This document shows positions 23,297-34,162 of a stretch of DNA of 64,000 bases, one piece after another. The translations under genes were made by a program, and so were the position numbers. The stretch is taken from assembly GCA_029990175.1 (NCBI GenBank), contig JARKIP010000048.1:24080001-24144000 (forward strand), written 5' to 3'. Each line of letters opens with the position of its first letter. The first letter of the stretch is position 1. The notes beneath the pieces were generated by a model. The model ran no database searches, had not been told where the DNA came from, and worked only from the letters and a program-made list of their open reading frames with translations. The stretch comes from Petunia secreta (Eukaryota > Streptophyta > Magnoliopsida > Solanales > Solanaceae).

Positions 23297-26200
23297 TGTC
23301 ATACCCGATTTTGGACTCAACTGGAGGCGAGTCGGGTTTCGGATTTGACTGGGTGAACTCGTTTGAGTCGAGATGTTGGAGTCGCCACCTAATATGGTTT
23401 CTAAGGCATATTAGGTCACCTAATCATCTAAGGCCAAATTCAATAAGTCAACTAGTCCGTTCCAGAGATTCTATATGGGTAAGAAGTCCAAATGACTCGG
23501 GGAAGAAGGTGCTAGGCACTTCCCCGAGTCCCACGAAAAGTGGTTAATGTCCGAGTCTACATTTTGGGATAAAAAGAGTATACCATCATTAATATTAACT
23601 TGGGAAGTTTAATATAGCACTTCATTCGAGCAACAGAATAGTTTAAACTTACACTTATACAAATAGATATTCAAATACGGCCTATATGTAAGCCTAGTCG
23701 CATTTTAGGGCCTGCTATAATGCCTAATCGTAAACAAGTTTAAACATGCAAAGGGTGTTCAATTTCAGCTTATCTATGCAATTTTCACACTTTAAAACAT
23801 TTTGCATAAATAGTCTACTTTGTAAATAAAATTCAGATTTAGCAAAAAAAACCGAGTAGGGTGTTGTTTTAAATGAAATATTGGCCATTTAGGATCGATG
23901 TGACTCGTCATTAATTGTCGAGCCCTAAACTTAATGGCCCTTTGTGTGTAGGGGACGAATTTTGAAAATATATAGGCGAAGGGGCTGTTTTTGAAAATGG
24001 GTTCACAGAAGCACGCAAAGGCAAATAAGAGGCTGTCGCACGTAATAATATACATATATAGGTATAAACATGCAAATACACGACTAAATGATAGTTGTAC
24101 CTTTTAAAAAATATTTTGAGAGGACTCCAAGTACTTTATACGCCCATATACACTATTAGATTAGTGTATAAGAGCGTAAGTAATGATCAAAATTAGTTTA
24201 TGCACGTAAAGGACCCTTTTTGAAAACAATTTTTGGCCCAGACTATTTATGTGAAAGAGGGGCAGATTCAGTTTTCGAAAACAAAATAGAACAAATAGCC
24301 CCTGTTTCAGGTTAAGTTTCAGATTCAATCACAAAATAAGCATGCTTTCGAGTTTCAGTTTTAGGACCTGCTCAAAATAGCACAAATAGCCCCTATTTCA
24401 GGTTAAGTTTCAGATTCAATCACAAAATAAGCATGCTTTCGAGTTTCAGTTTTAGGACCTGCTCAAAACACCTTAACGGAACAAAGTTGAAAGCTTTAAA
24501 ACAATCTATTGTGATTTTACATGCGTGTCAAGCTGATTTAAAGAGATTAAATCCTACCATGATGCAGCACATAGGAGGAGTTAGGAATAGGCCCCTGAAT
24601 AGCCATAACACAGTCGAGTGACTGTTTTCCTGTGTTAATAGAAGTACAAACAGGATCCTAGTCAAATTTACATGATAGGGACAGTCTCTAAGGGAAGAAG
24701 CACAGAGCCACAAGTTCAAAAGTGTCCTGTTCCCCAAAGTGTAAGGTTAAGTCAAGTATACAGTCATAAGTTCAGAGTCTCAGTACCCCAGCACTATAAT
24801 CAACTTAAGAGGGTTCAACCACTGACCCTTTTAAGCTTTAAAGTTTACCTTGTAGTAATTAGAACATAGTTTGGCCCACCTAAGGCCATTCAAACAGCCT
24901 GCAAGCACAAGGTTAGTAAGGAAAAGGGGGAAAGGGGAGTGCTTGGGTTAAGGTCTTTGTCCAAAACAGGGGACCAGACTAGTAAAACATAAACCATGTC
25001 CCTGTTCTTTAATAAAAGAGGGTATGATCCTACTGGATCTCTTAAACTGGACAAGATTAGCATAGAGTATTAAGACAGAGTCTAAGCATGCTGGGTTTAA
25101 GCCTAAGCAGTTCAGAGTGATGTCAAACTGAGGTAGGATGAGACAAGCAAACTCATTCAAACATAGGCAGATAGAGAAGCATCATGCAGTGAGTACTCAG
25201 GAAAATAAAAAGTACCTTTTGACAGTGAGAAAGCAAAGAAAAGCAATGTGTAGATTGATTAGGATTTGCAGAAATCAAAACCAAACAAGTAGTTTCTTTC
25301 AAGAAAATTCAGAGAAGCGATCAAGCTCCAGGAGAGTATTCTGCAGCTTTTACTTCCTATGACAGAGTTATGTTGTATGCTGTGTGCTTATGTGTGTTAA
25401 TGCATAAGAACTGTTTTCTAATGAATGAGAGAAACAATGATTATATAGGTGAAGGCAAGGATTGCAATTTCAAACGGGTAGAAGGCATAAAAAAAGTCAA
25501 GGGAATATTTTCCCATAGTTAAAAGAGTCTACCTTGTACCCTTACCATATAAGGACTGATCACACCCCCACAGATTAAGGTAATCAAACTGGAATCCCCC
25601 CTAAAATCATACGAAGTCCAGGTTCATAAACATATTTTAGGCTGATTTTAAAGTTTAAAAATCACTCAATCAACCTTGATAATTCTCAATCAAATTACCT
25701 TAACCACAAGACTGATTTACCAATCAAACCATCACTCAAGAAATCTCAATGAATCAATTTAAAATTCTCTTAATCATGCCAGAACCGAGTATCAATCAGT
25801 AATGCCAATTGTAATCAATCAAGACCCCCTAAAATCATCCTTAAATTAACCCCACATATTCAGTTTTAACCGCGTAGATGCAAAAACAAGTATCCTGGTT
25901 AAGCAAAGCAATGGAAACAGGGTCGATAATTGACTTAGAAACCCTAATCATAGATGTTTAATATTAACAGAATCGACCATAATGCTTAGCCAAAATAATG
26001 AACTAAATCAAGGATTACCAATCTTATTATCTTAAACATACGATTATCAGTCCACTAAAATAGTTAATACATAAGCATTGCATAGACTGAAACAAACACG
26101 AAAGAAAAGAGAAAATTGAAAAAGAAGAGACTACCTGTTAGTGTCGGAATCGGGTCAAGTTGATCTGTCACAAATTTAATTCACATGGATGTTTCTTACC

Positions 26201-27025
26201 TTCTTCCAGTGATAAAAATCATTTTAGAACATCTTTTAACCCAAACTAAGATTTTCCGGCAGTGAGGACTCATCGGCGAGGATTGGAAAACGTCCCTTGC
26301 TTGATCATTGTGATATGGGTATGGATTTTGTAGCGGGAGGAGACGAGGAGCCCGATTATGTAATTTGTTTTGCATTTCGCCGGTGGGCTTGGCCGGAAAA
26401 CGGCGTGAACAGTGGGTTTCGCGAGAAAGGAGAGAGAGTCACGACAGCTGATGGTGAGGAGTGGAAATGAGTGAGAAGTCTAAGGTTTGGGGGGGGGTTT
26501 ATAGTTAAAATCGGAAACCTTGTTTCTGGCAGTTGGATCGTCTACGTTGACGATCGAGATCGATCCACGTATGCGTAACGTGTATAAATATGGCTGATGT
26601 GCACAAGCGTGTATATGTGTAAAAATATGAGGTGTAAAATGTGAAAGGTATATATAATATATACATGGTGTATATTGGGCATAATATGATATAAAATAAG
26701 CATATAAGTGGCATAAAATAGGTGTAAAAATATAGGAAAATTAAGAAATTAATTGTAACACAATAAAATGGCTAGGAAATTCATGAAATTGCAATTTTGG
26801 GATTTAAAACAATTTGGATAATTTTGTCAAAAATAGAGGTAATTGCAGAGATTGTAAAAATAGATATGGTTTGGGACGATACTTTTGAAAATGGCCTCGA
26901 TTGTCAGGCTATTATGAGAAGATCATTTGAAAAAAATGGACGAGGCAAGAGTGGATACACAATCGTGTGTAAAATTCAAAAACTATTGATTTTGAAAATA
27001 GGAGGGACAAAATTGAGTTTCAACA
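23297..27025 (-). repeat. 5' LTR of the Ogre-type element
   Basis: This is 3729 bp, the partner of 6004-9673. The distal end reads TTTCAACA here and TGTCAACA in the other copy. It contains a 91-bp tandem duplication (24291-24472) absent from the other LTR, which explains much of the length difference. In an active copy it would hold the promoter on the minus strand. Confidence 0.92.
24291..24472. repeat. 91-bp tandem duplication inside the 5' LTR
   Basis: ACAAATAGCCCCTGTTTCAG at 24291 recurs as ACAAATAGCCCCTATTTCAG at 24382, and the following 70 bases are almost identical. The other LTR has one copy (from about 7024). The duplication therefore arose after insertion, or in only one LTR. Confidence 0.9.
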
Positions 27026-27030
27026 TCAAC
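27026..27030. other. Target-site duplication TCAAC (right copy)
   Basis: This is identical to 5999-6003 and directly follows the right LTR of the Ogre-type element. Confidence 0.9.
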
Positions 27031-28057
27031 CAGACGGGATCGCACCTTGGAGGTTCGCTTTACCTTACGCAGACACGCAACCAACTGTGCGACTGTGATA
27101 GTGTGAGCAAGGGCGACTTCGTTCTGTAAGGAGGGCTCCTTTTTTAAAATGGGTATAAAATTTTTCTAAGTGTAAAAATGCATGCCCTCAGGAGTTTTTG
27201 GGCAACCCATAGGGTAGGCCACCATTTTTGGCTCAACATTGAGTGGAAAGTCAATGGTTAGGCGGGGTCTCTTTGGAAAAGTTTGATAAAGTTGGCTGCA
27301 TATGGAAATCATAACCCAATGGTTAGGCGGAGTCTCTTTGGAAAGTATGAAAAATTTGGCTGCATATGGAACTCACAGGTCTTTAGACTTTTGAATTGAT
27401 TTTGTTCAGCGCCTTTGCATCACTCAGTGCGCGATCGCGCTTTGTTCTCACAAAAGCCTTCGCAAACACGCCACTCCGTACGTGTACGTGTTAGCTTGAC
27501 TAAGTAACAACGTGCGATCACCCCGAGCCGTACACGATCGCGCTGCTCTTCGAGCAGTTCAGAAACAAAACGGGGCACAAGAATTCAAAGAGTTCTTATA
27601 ACTCAAAAAAATGCCCTTCCTCTGAAATCCCTTCTCCTTCTTTGCATCTCAAATAGGTGGACTCCAATTCTTACCCTCATCTTTTGCACTCCATCTCCAC
27701 TTCCAAGGTATGTTCTTTAATTTCATTCAATTTTTAGAAGATATTGTGTAAGATCTCTCCTTTTCTCTCCTAGTAAAATTAGTGTTGCTGGTGCGAATTG
27801 GGAACTTGTGAGCCATAATGGAACATAGAGGGAAGTTTGATGTACCCCCATTACTAATTTGTTTGTGGAAGAAAAGGGTTGGGTTTCAAATTTCATAAAC
27901 ATTGATTGAACAAAACCCTAGTTGTTAATTTAGAAGTTTAAAAGCAAAAACCCATGTTACTAATTGTTAATATATGGGCATGTGAATGAAATTGATGTCA
28001 CAAGTATGTACAGTCTGGTGTCTTGAAGGTTGGGGGCCAACTTGTTCCATGAAGAAG
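27031..28057 (+). other. Non-coding DNA of the outer element
   Basis: This continues the outer element right of the Ogre insertion. It holds a 65-bp tandem duplication (27253-27382), several CpG-containing palindromes such as GCGATCGCG (27431-27439), and a CT-rich tract (27605-27710) upstream of the plant-transposon ORF. No coding motif is visible. Confidence 0.5.
27253..27382. repeat. 65-bp tandem duplication
   Basis: AATGGTTAGGCGGGGTCTCT at 27253 recurs as AATGGTTAGGCGGAGTCTCT at 27318, and both units contain GGCTGCATATGGAA. Two copies only. Confidence 0.85.
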
Positions 28058-29343
28058 ATGACCCCCCGCAGTCGCGCTATGTTTTGTGCAAACGTGCTGC
28101 TTGTCGGCTTTACTTCTTTGCCATGGCGTCTGACGAGTCACGATCGTGCAGAAGGTTGTCTGGTATGCAACACGATCGCGCTCCTTTCAGGATCCAGACA
28201 GAAACAGAGAACTTGAAACAGCCTAGTGTTCAATGTTTTTGGCTTATTTCTTTGGTTCAAGAGCTCTACTATTGTATATATTGAGTACCCGAACTGAGTC
28301 TTGATGATTTTGATATTTGTAGGTACTCTTTCATGATTGTTGAAGAGGACAACCCGCAAAACCCAATGAAAGATAAGGAATAAGAGTTCCATTCCACACT
28401 ATTCTTGTCCTTGGCATACCAATATTGATTCAACAACGACCGTGAAAGGAGGTTCATTAAAGAAAGCAGAATAAAAATGGACAAGGTTGAGGATATGCTC
28501 CCGAACTTCTTCTACGGGCTGGAAAATAGTAGATGGACTTGTTTTGTTGAAGAACCTAGAAGAGCAAACACTTTAATGGCAAGGTAATTCTACACCAATG
28601 CCATAACCACAAACTTTAAAGGTGAATTGGTGACCATAGTGAGAGGCAAGCTTGTGCGATTTGATGCCTCCACGATCAATGTTGTGTGCAGGCTCGATGA
28701 TGTTGATAATGAAGAGTACACAGCTCGAGCATAAGAAGGAGGTGTACAGTGGTTGGTTGACAAGCTTCACAGAGGTACTCCGTCGAATTGGGCCACATAC
28801 AACCAGAAGATTGTGTCAAATAATTTCACTTCAGAGGCCAGGATTTGGCTTTTTTTTGTATGCATTAGAGTAATGCCTTCGACTAATAAGAGTGATCTAT
28901 CTCTAGCTAAAGCGTGACTAATTGCAGCCTTGCTTGATTTTTTTAGGGTTAATGTGGGGGAGATAATTGTAGGAGAGATTGAGGAGGTTGTACAAGAGAG
29001 GACCAGGAGCTTATTCTTTCAATCTTTGATTACACTACTGCATAGGAATTCCAGGGTATAGGCAATGATGGTGATCAAAAGTTGAGTGCTGACAAACCTA
29101 TCTATCCTTTGTTTAAGAAGAGACATGGTGGAGTTGTTCAAAGCAAAAAAAGAAAAGTTGAGGTGACTTCTCAGATACATGTTAATGACCTATCTTTTGG
29201 GCAGTTCTCTGCTACTACTACTGCATTAGGGAGTTCTTACACTCTAGTTCCAGCACTTGTATCTGGAGCGTCCAGCATAAGATACATTTCATCCCAAATT
29301 TTAGTAGTGGACGCTCACATTAGTCAGATGGTTGAACGTCTTC
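28058..29343 (+). pseudogene. Outer element extra ORF with plant-transposon domain, 5' part
   Basis: This is the ORF between the lost pol and the 3' LTR of the outer element. Plausible start region: MTPRSRAM near 28059. Readable segments, with several stops and frameshifts, include KGELVTIVRGKLVRFDA near 28620-28670, VCRLDDVDNEEYTARA near 28690-28735, ARIWLFFVCIRVMPSTNKSD near 28838-28895 and VNVGEIIVGEI near 28950-28985. This resembles the 'putative plant transposon protein' domain (PF20167, from memory). The frame 29082-29343 has PLFKKRHGG and a basic KKRKV. It is cut at 29343 by insertion of the LTR element 29344-44644 and resumes at 44650. Function is unknown. Confidence 0.6.
29339..29343. 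other. Target-site duplication TCTTC (left copy)
   Basis: TCTTC precedes the left LTR and recurs at 44645-44649 after the right LTR of the RT-less element. Confidence 0.88.
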
Positions 29344-30116
29344 TGATGCAATGTAAAACAGCAGAAGAAAATAAACGATACACGGAAGCAAGTAAAACGA
29401 GATAACCAAAAAATACGGATTGGGAAGGAAAGAACTGAGAAGAAAGAAGGAATTAAACTCACATACGTTAGTTGATTCAAGGGGGAAAAGAGACTCGAAC
29501 CAATCAAAGGATCATACTAGGATGATCCCCATGGATTCTAAGTTAACGAGATACATGAAGCTTCAAGCTTCAAGCTTCAACAAAGAAGGCAAAGCCTCTC
29601 TTCCAATTCTTCTCTCTACAAGATTCAACAATGTCTACCCTCCTGAATGAAAATGGCTAAGGTTCTTATTTATAGTCTTTCCTAAGACAATATGAAATGA
29701 TTAAAATTCCCCCAAAGTGGGTTAAGACATAAAAGACAATGCAGGGTCAAAATAGGAACTTCACAAAAAATCTAGCAACTCAGCGTCAGGCGTTCCGCCT
29801 GGAATATGGGCACTCTGCCTGGATGAGCTACGGATCAAGATGGGCGCTCCTCCTAGGCGCTTCGCCTGGCCGTAGGCGCTCCGCCTGGCTGCCTCACTGG
29901 TCAAGGCTGGGCTGCTCCTCCTAGGCGCTCGGCCTGGTCTTGGGCGCTCGGCCTGGCCACTCCTCCTCAGCTGAAGAGTGGCTTGGGCACTCCTCTTTCA
30001 TGGAATCCGTGGTTTGTAGCCCTCGACTCTTCTCCGAAGCTCTCACCCTTGCGTCATCGCATTTTCCTTGCTTGGCTCTTGATGGTTGGGACCTAAGACC
30101 AATTTGGATTGCATCA
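29344..30116 (-). repeat. 3' LTR of the RT-less element
   Basis: The LTR is 773 bp, starting TGATGCAATG and ending ATTGCATCA on the plus strand. It aligns with 34121-34162 joined to 43930-44644. The stretch 29785-29990 has many copies of the hairpin motif AGGCGctcCGCCT and variants. Confidence 0.88.
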
Positions 30117-30130
30117 TCCTCCATTTCTTG
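30117..30130 (-). promoter_or_regulatory. Polypurine tract of the RT-less element
   Basis: In element sense AAGAAATGGAGGA abuts the 3' LTR. It is short and only moderately purine-pure. Confidence 0.5.
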
Positions 30131-30282
30131 AAAGGATTTCATCCTCGAAATCAAACCATCAGAGCCTACAATCAAAGACAAGCACAAACAAAAACTTCCT
30201 ACTACAAGAGTAGGTTAGTGCTCAAAAGGGTGGAAAATACACTCTTATGATAGAGCCAAGCATCAATAACAAGTAAAAAGCT

Positions 30283-31987
30283 CTAGTCTCCCAAGGAAAC
30301 AACAAGTACTTGACTCAACAAGAAAGTGCACTCTTCACAAGAACAAACAAAGAGATCATTAGGACATGGAATATGCAAGATATAGCAATCAAATTCCCTA
30401 TGACCCCTAAGCTCATGACCAACATACCAAGCCTTAAATGAATTTTTATCACAAGGGGACACAATGGCTTTGGCATGCCCAACACTCAAGGTGCGATCAA
30501 CATATGGGATGGACTAAGCAAAATAGTTTAATTTATAGCTAACATCAAATACTCCACTCCCCTTCTTAGAAGCATTCTTACACACACTAAGATGTATCTC
30601 TTCACCACCACATTCACTTCCAAGACAACCCTCTTCACGCGTTAAATTCCCAAGGACAAAACCAAGGTCACTCATCTCACATGGAGTTTCAAACAATGGA
30701 TTGTCTATAGAGTAAAGCATCCAATCCATGGAGGTTCAAACTCACACTCTACTCTAGTTTGATACAAATCACCATTTCTATTGAAGTTGCCCTCATACAA
30801 TAGGCACACTTATCAAGCTCATTAGCAAGAAAAGGTGAAGCTCTCAAACTAGAGACAACATCTACACTTGAGGAGTCATCGAAAAAAATCCGATCCATCT
30901 TATACACTAGAGACTCCTCAAGGTCACAACCATCCTCACTACGACACAAGAGACCACCACTATCAAGTAAGCAATCAAAGGGAAGAATGAGATATTCATG
31001 CAATTCATCTTCTCCTTTATCAAATAAGGGTGGGGTGTCATAACAAGACTAACAAAGAAGGTCAACCACCACATCTTCACTAAAGAGAGGATCAATGAAA
31101 ACCAAGCTCACATCATGATGTGGCTTTTCAACCCTCTTAACTAATGGTTCACATTCACACACAAGTTGACCAACCGGCTCTACACTAGTTGCAAACACAT
31201 TGTATTCATAAAAATCATCAACTAGCATAGAGTTTTCACAAACAATATCACAAGACAAGGAAGTACTATGCTCATGGGAAGAAGAACTAACACTTACACT
31301 TGAACGACGATCTCGCTCACTCAAAGCACTTGAAGTATCATGGGTAGTTCCTCCACCTTATAGCTCACATTTGGAATCTTCTTCACCTTGCCTTTCATCT
31401 TTGATACATGATTGAGGCTCCATCAGTTTGCCTTCAAGAATTCCTACACAAGAATTCAAACAAGTAGAAGAAAAAGATAAAGGGTTAAGGTTAGACTAAG
31501 GGGTGCCCTCACTATCAATGATTATTTTTACCTCTCTCTTTTCCCGTATTTTTTCTTCAAGGCCAGGTGTAGATTTGGGTGGTGACAACCCACTCACATC
31601 ACTCAACACAACCTCTCCTTTTTCCACTCGAAAGTTGTCACCGGTCACTCCCTTACTCCTCTCAATCTTTTATCTCTCATACTCGGGCGAGTTGGGACGA
31701 GGCCCGAGAATGCCCATAGCTGGAGCAGGTGGACTCTTTACATCAACCCGATATCTAGTGCTTGGAGACTCATAACTTGATGTCTCCTTCTTCTTTGTTA
31801 GTGAACCACTTGGTTTTGAAATTTGTGGTTTCGAGTTCACCATGTTGACACTTGTCAACCCTTTACTTGCACTAGTCCCACCATTTCTTGTGGTTGTAGG
31901 ACTACTTGATTGCACCATTTCAACCTTGGAATGAAGTTCTTGCTCCTTTCTCCTTTGCATAGCCAAAGAAGGTGCACTAGTAGGCAA
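30283..31987 (-). pseudogene. Unrecognised ORF remnants downstream of the protease-like domain
   Basis: Several minus-strand frames follow one another: 31670-31987 (QRRKEQELHSKVEMVQ, then Ser/Thr-rich), 31049-31324 (Ser-rich, then Asp/Val-rich), 30749-31003 (HEYLILPFDCLLDSGG and CRSEDGCDLEESLVYKMD), 30514-30729 and 30283-30489. The peptides look like natural acidic protein rather than noise. They are separated by only a few stops, so they may be one former ORF of about 550 residues. I recognise no domain; RT, RNase H and integrase motifs are absent. Position after a protease corresponds to where pol would start in an autonomous element. Confidence 0.45.
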
Positions 31988-32650
31988 TTAGCCTCTTGCC
32001 CGATAAGGTACAAAGTCATAAATCCTTTGACCTACGCCCACAAGATACGCATCCTTCAAAACACTATATCGCACCCTCTTGTCATGCAACCATGGCTCAC
32101 CTAGCCAAACATCAAAATGTTGCATGGGATACACATCACACCAAACATAAATCTTGTAATTCCTATGAGATAGGAGCACCCGAGCTTCCTTGGAAACCCA
32201 CACTCCATCATACTCATAAGGATGCTCTAGCGCACGACATGGTATCCTTAACTTATCAACTAAAGAGGTGCTAATGCAATTGGCATCGGTATCACCAATT
32301 TTGAGCAAGTATCCTCCAATACCATTTGCCTCAACAACGAACCTACGTCTACCCAAGTTTTGTATATTTTCATCCAAGAAAGAACTTGAATACCCACGAG
32401 TATCAACACCAACAACTTGGGTCTCCCTTATCCCTTCTCTCCAAGCAACATTGCTAGAGTAATTTCCACTTCCCGTAACTCTTCCAACTTTAGAAATGTT
32501 GTTGAAAGTCGAGAAAGAAACCTCGCCATGGAACTCATAAGAACCCCTCGCTTTGGTTCCATTGGAAATATCACTACTCCTACTGCAACTATCCATCCCC
32601 CTCCCACTGCATTGATAGAATAATACAAGCCTTTTTAGCAAGAGCAACAC
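31988..32650 (-). CDS. Protease-like domain with altered active site (RT-less element)
   Basis: A frame of 220 codons. Residues from about 110 onward follow the pattern of plant Ty3/gypsy aspartic proteases: IGDTDANCISTSLVDKLRIP in the active-site position, then HPYEYDGVWVSKEARVLLS, IYVWCDVYPMQHFDVWLGEP and WLHDKRVRYSVLKDAYLV. In autonomous elements the first motif reads D-[ST/G]-G/S, whereas here it is D-T-D, so catalysis is doubtful. The frame overlaps the Asp/Tyr-rich ORF (32589-33182) by 62 bases, which could reflect programmed frameshifting or a mutation. The start is uncertain. Confidence 0.65.
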   Translation of the reverse strand: MLLLLKRLVLFYQCSGRGMDSCSRSSDISNGTKARGSYEFHGEVSFSTFNNISKVGRVTGSGNYSSNVAWREGIRETQVVGVDTRGYSSSFLDENIQNLGRRRFVVEANGIGGYLLKIGDTDANCISTSLVDKLRIPCRALEHPYEYDGVWVSKEARVLLSHRNYKIYVWCDVYPMQHFDVWLGEPWLHDKRVRYSVLKDAYLVGVGQRIYDFVPYRARG

Positions 32651-33182
32651 CTTTTGTCAATCCACCCTTCACATGGGAATTAGGAGCTTTGAGCCGTTTA
32701 GCACAAGTAGGATAGGCAAGCTTCCCCTTTCCCATGGAACAACCACCACCTCCTCCCATACTAATGGAAGGACCTCTACTACTCTCTTGTATATTTGTAG
32801 AAACACCAAGAGAAGATGCAAGCGAAACATTTCTATAATCAACCTCATCATCAATTCTCTCTATGTCACTATCAACATGTTCAAATTCATCACAAGAAGA
32901 GTAAGTAGGAACATTGTACCTTGAAGTGTCACCATCTTTATATTCTTGAATAGAAGCATAAGGATCAACACATTCATCATCATAAGCCTCATAGTCTTCA
33001 TCAACCTCACGATCATCATAGTTAACCGTTTCATCACCATAGAAGCCATGGTTTCCTGAGTCATCATAGTAGTACCCTTCATCATCATCATAGGAAATAT
33101 AGTCTCCATCATCTCCACACGAGTCATAACGACCGGCATCATCCCCGTACGAGTCATAACCTCCACAAGCATCATCCGACAT
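32589..33182 (-). CDS. Asp/Tyr-rich ORF of the RT-less element
   Basis: A 197-codon frame starts at the first ATG after the leader. Residues 1-80 are extremely rich in Asp, Tyr and Gly (DDDEGYYYDDSG and similar). Residues 100-150 are mixed acidic, with Gly run GGGGG near 143, and the C-terminus is Lys-rich (KGKLAYPTCAKRLKAP). No capsid or zinc-knuckle motif is recognised. It sits where gag is expected. It could be a truncated gag N-terminus or a gag replacement; I cannot tell. The low-complexity codon pattern (GAT, TAT) also keeps other frames open, including a Met-rich shadow. Confidence 0.5.
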   Translation of the reverse strand: MSDDACGGYDSYGDDAGRYDSCGDDGDYISYDDDEGYYYDDSGNHGFYGDETVNYDDREVDEDYEAYDDECVDPYASIQEYKDGDTSRYNVPTYSSCDEFEHVDSDIERIDDEVDYRNVSLASSLGVSTNIQESSRGPSISMGGGGGCSMGKGKLAYPTCAKRLKAPNSHVKGGLTKGVALAKKACIILSMQWEGDG

Positions 33183-34105
33183 AGTTGCAACAATAAGAGA
33201 AAAACCTCACAAAATCACTCCCTCACGTGTATCACTCAATATATGAATACTCAAGGGAAAGACCTTTAATCTCTTAGAAACCACGATGATCACAACTAGT
33301 ATGTCCAAGTATTGGTTCGAAATGGAGTTAATGAGACTCTATGTGCGGACGACAATTTTAAGTGCGCACTTGAGGTCAAAGAAAGTTCTACGACTCTTCT
33401 TTGAATACTAATCTCCTCTATGCACGAATGTCCTAATACACTCGAGATTTAGTATCTTTCGAGTAGGCCAATTACTCTAGAAACACTAACCAAGAAGTTA
33501 GGAAGCAAAGGAAATACAAAAAATGACGAAACGAAACTTCCCGAACCCGACACAGGGCTAGGTGCTCTGCCTGCAAGGGCAGGTGCTCTACCTACCTTGG
33601 CTACTTCCTAGCAGTTAGGCGCTCCGCCTGAGCTTAGGTGCTCCGCCAGGAGTGCGTTTCACCAGCTTCTAAGAACGGGGTTTTGGTATTTTTGTACCCA
33701 AAATTCCAACGTTTTCAACCCGTTACTCAAATCCAATGATACCAAATGGTGTATTAAACTATTTTAACCAATCCCCAATGGTTTTTAACCTCCAAAAAAC
33801 GACAACAAACTTCGATTCAACTTTGAAGCATTTTCAAGAAATTTTCAAACTTTGAGATTTTGATTTTCGAAATTTTGATTCGTAACACCAAATTGTGATA
33901 TGAGTATACCAAAACAACGAGAATGCAATATAGAACAATCCCCGATACTTTTAAATACTTGGGGATTCGAGTCCAACCTGATCTACTAATTTCTTTCTAG
34001 TTTTCAACTTTTTCAATTTTTTTCTTTTTTTCTTCAAGAAAAAGAACAACAATAACAACACGATGAACAAGGAATGAGGGTTTGTAGGAACAAATCCCGA
34101 GCCTT
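33183..34105 (-). other. 5' leader of the RT-less element
   Basis: This is about 0.9 kb between primer site and first ORF. It contains copies of the hairpin motif seen in the LTRs at 33555-33650 (for example AGGCGCTCCGCCTGAG and AGGTGCTCCGCC). A T-rich tract is at 34005-34035. No ORF is credible. Confidence 0.6.
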
Positions 34106-34117
34106 GCTCTGATATCA
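34106..34117 (-). promoter_or_regulatory. Primer binding site of the RT-less element
   Basis: In element sense TGATATCAGAGC lies 3 bases from the 5' LTR. The standard initiator tRNA-Met site is TGGTATCAGAGC, so one mismatch. Confidence 0.7.
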
Positions 34118-34120
34118 AAC

Positions 34121-34162
34121 TGATGTGATGTAAAATAGCGGAAGCAAATAAATGATACGCGG
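34121..34162 (-). repeat. 5' LTR of the RT-less element, first piece
   Basis: These 42 bases, TGATGTGATGTAAAATAGCG..., match the start of the LTR at 29344. The LTR is then cut by the copia element and resumes at 43930. Confidence 0.85.
34158..34162. other. Target-site duplication CGCGG (left copy)
   Basis: CGCGG before the copia LTR recurs at 43925-43929 after the other LTR. Confidence 0.88.

Larger units (their letters stand above)
6004..27025 (-). mobile_element. Tat/Ogre-type Ty3/gypsy retrotransposon, 21 kb, near full length
   Basis: Two direct LTRs (6004-9673 and 23297-27025) flank a 13.6-kb interior coding on the minus strand, with a matching TCAAC duplication outside. In sense order there is a 5' LTR, a tRNA-Arg-type primer site, two ORF1 copies, gag, aspartic protease with a G-patch-like segment, a predicted intron, RT and RNase H, a second archaeal-type RNase H, integrase, a tandem-repeat 3' region, a polypurine tract and the 3' LTR. 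Large size, ORF1 upstream of gag, the intron between protease and RT, and dual RNase H are hallmarks of the Ogre branch of Tat. Several stops and frameshifts make this copy defective. About 21 differences in the first ~355 bp of the two LTRs (counted by eye) suggest a moderately old insertion. Confidence 0.9.

Noticed and set aside
32861..33193. Met-rich minus-strand frame over the start of the RT-less element
   Set aside because: It is a shadow of the Asp/Tyr-rich frame (GATGAT read out of phase as ATG).
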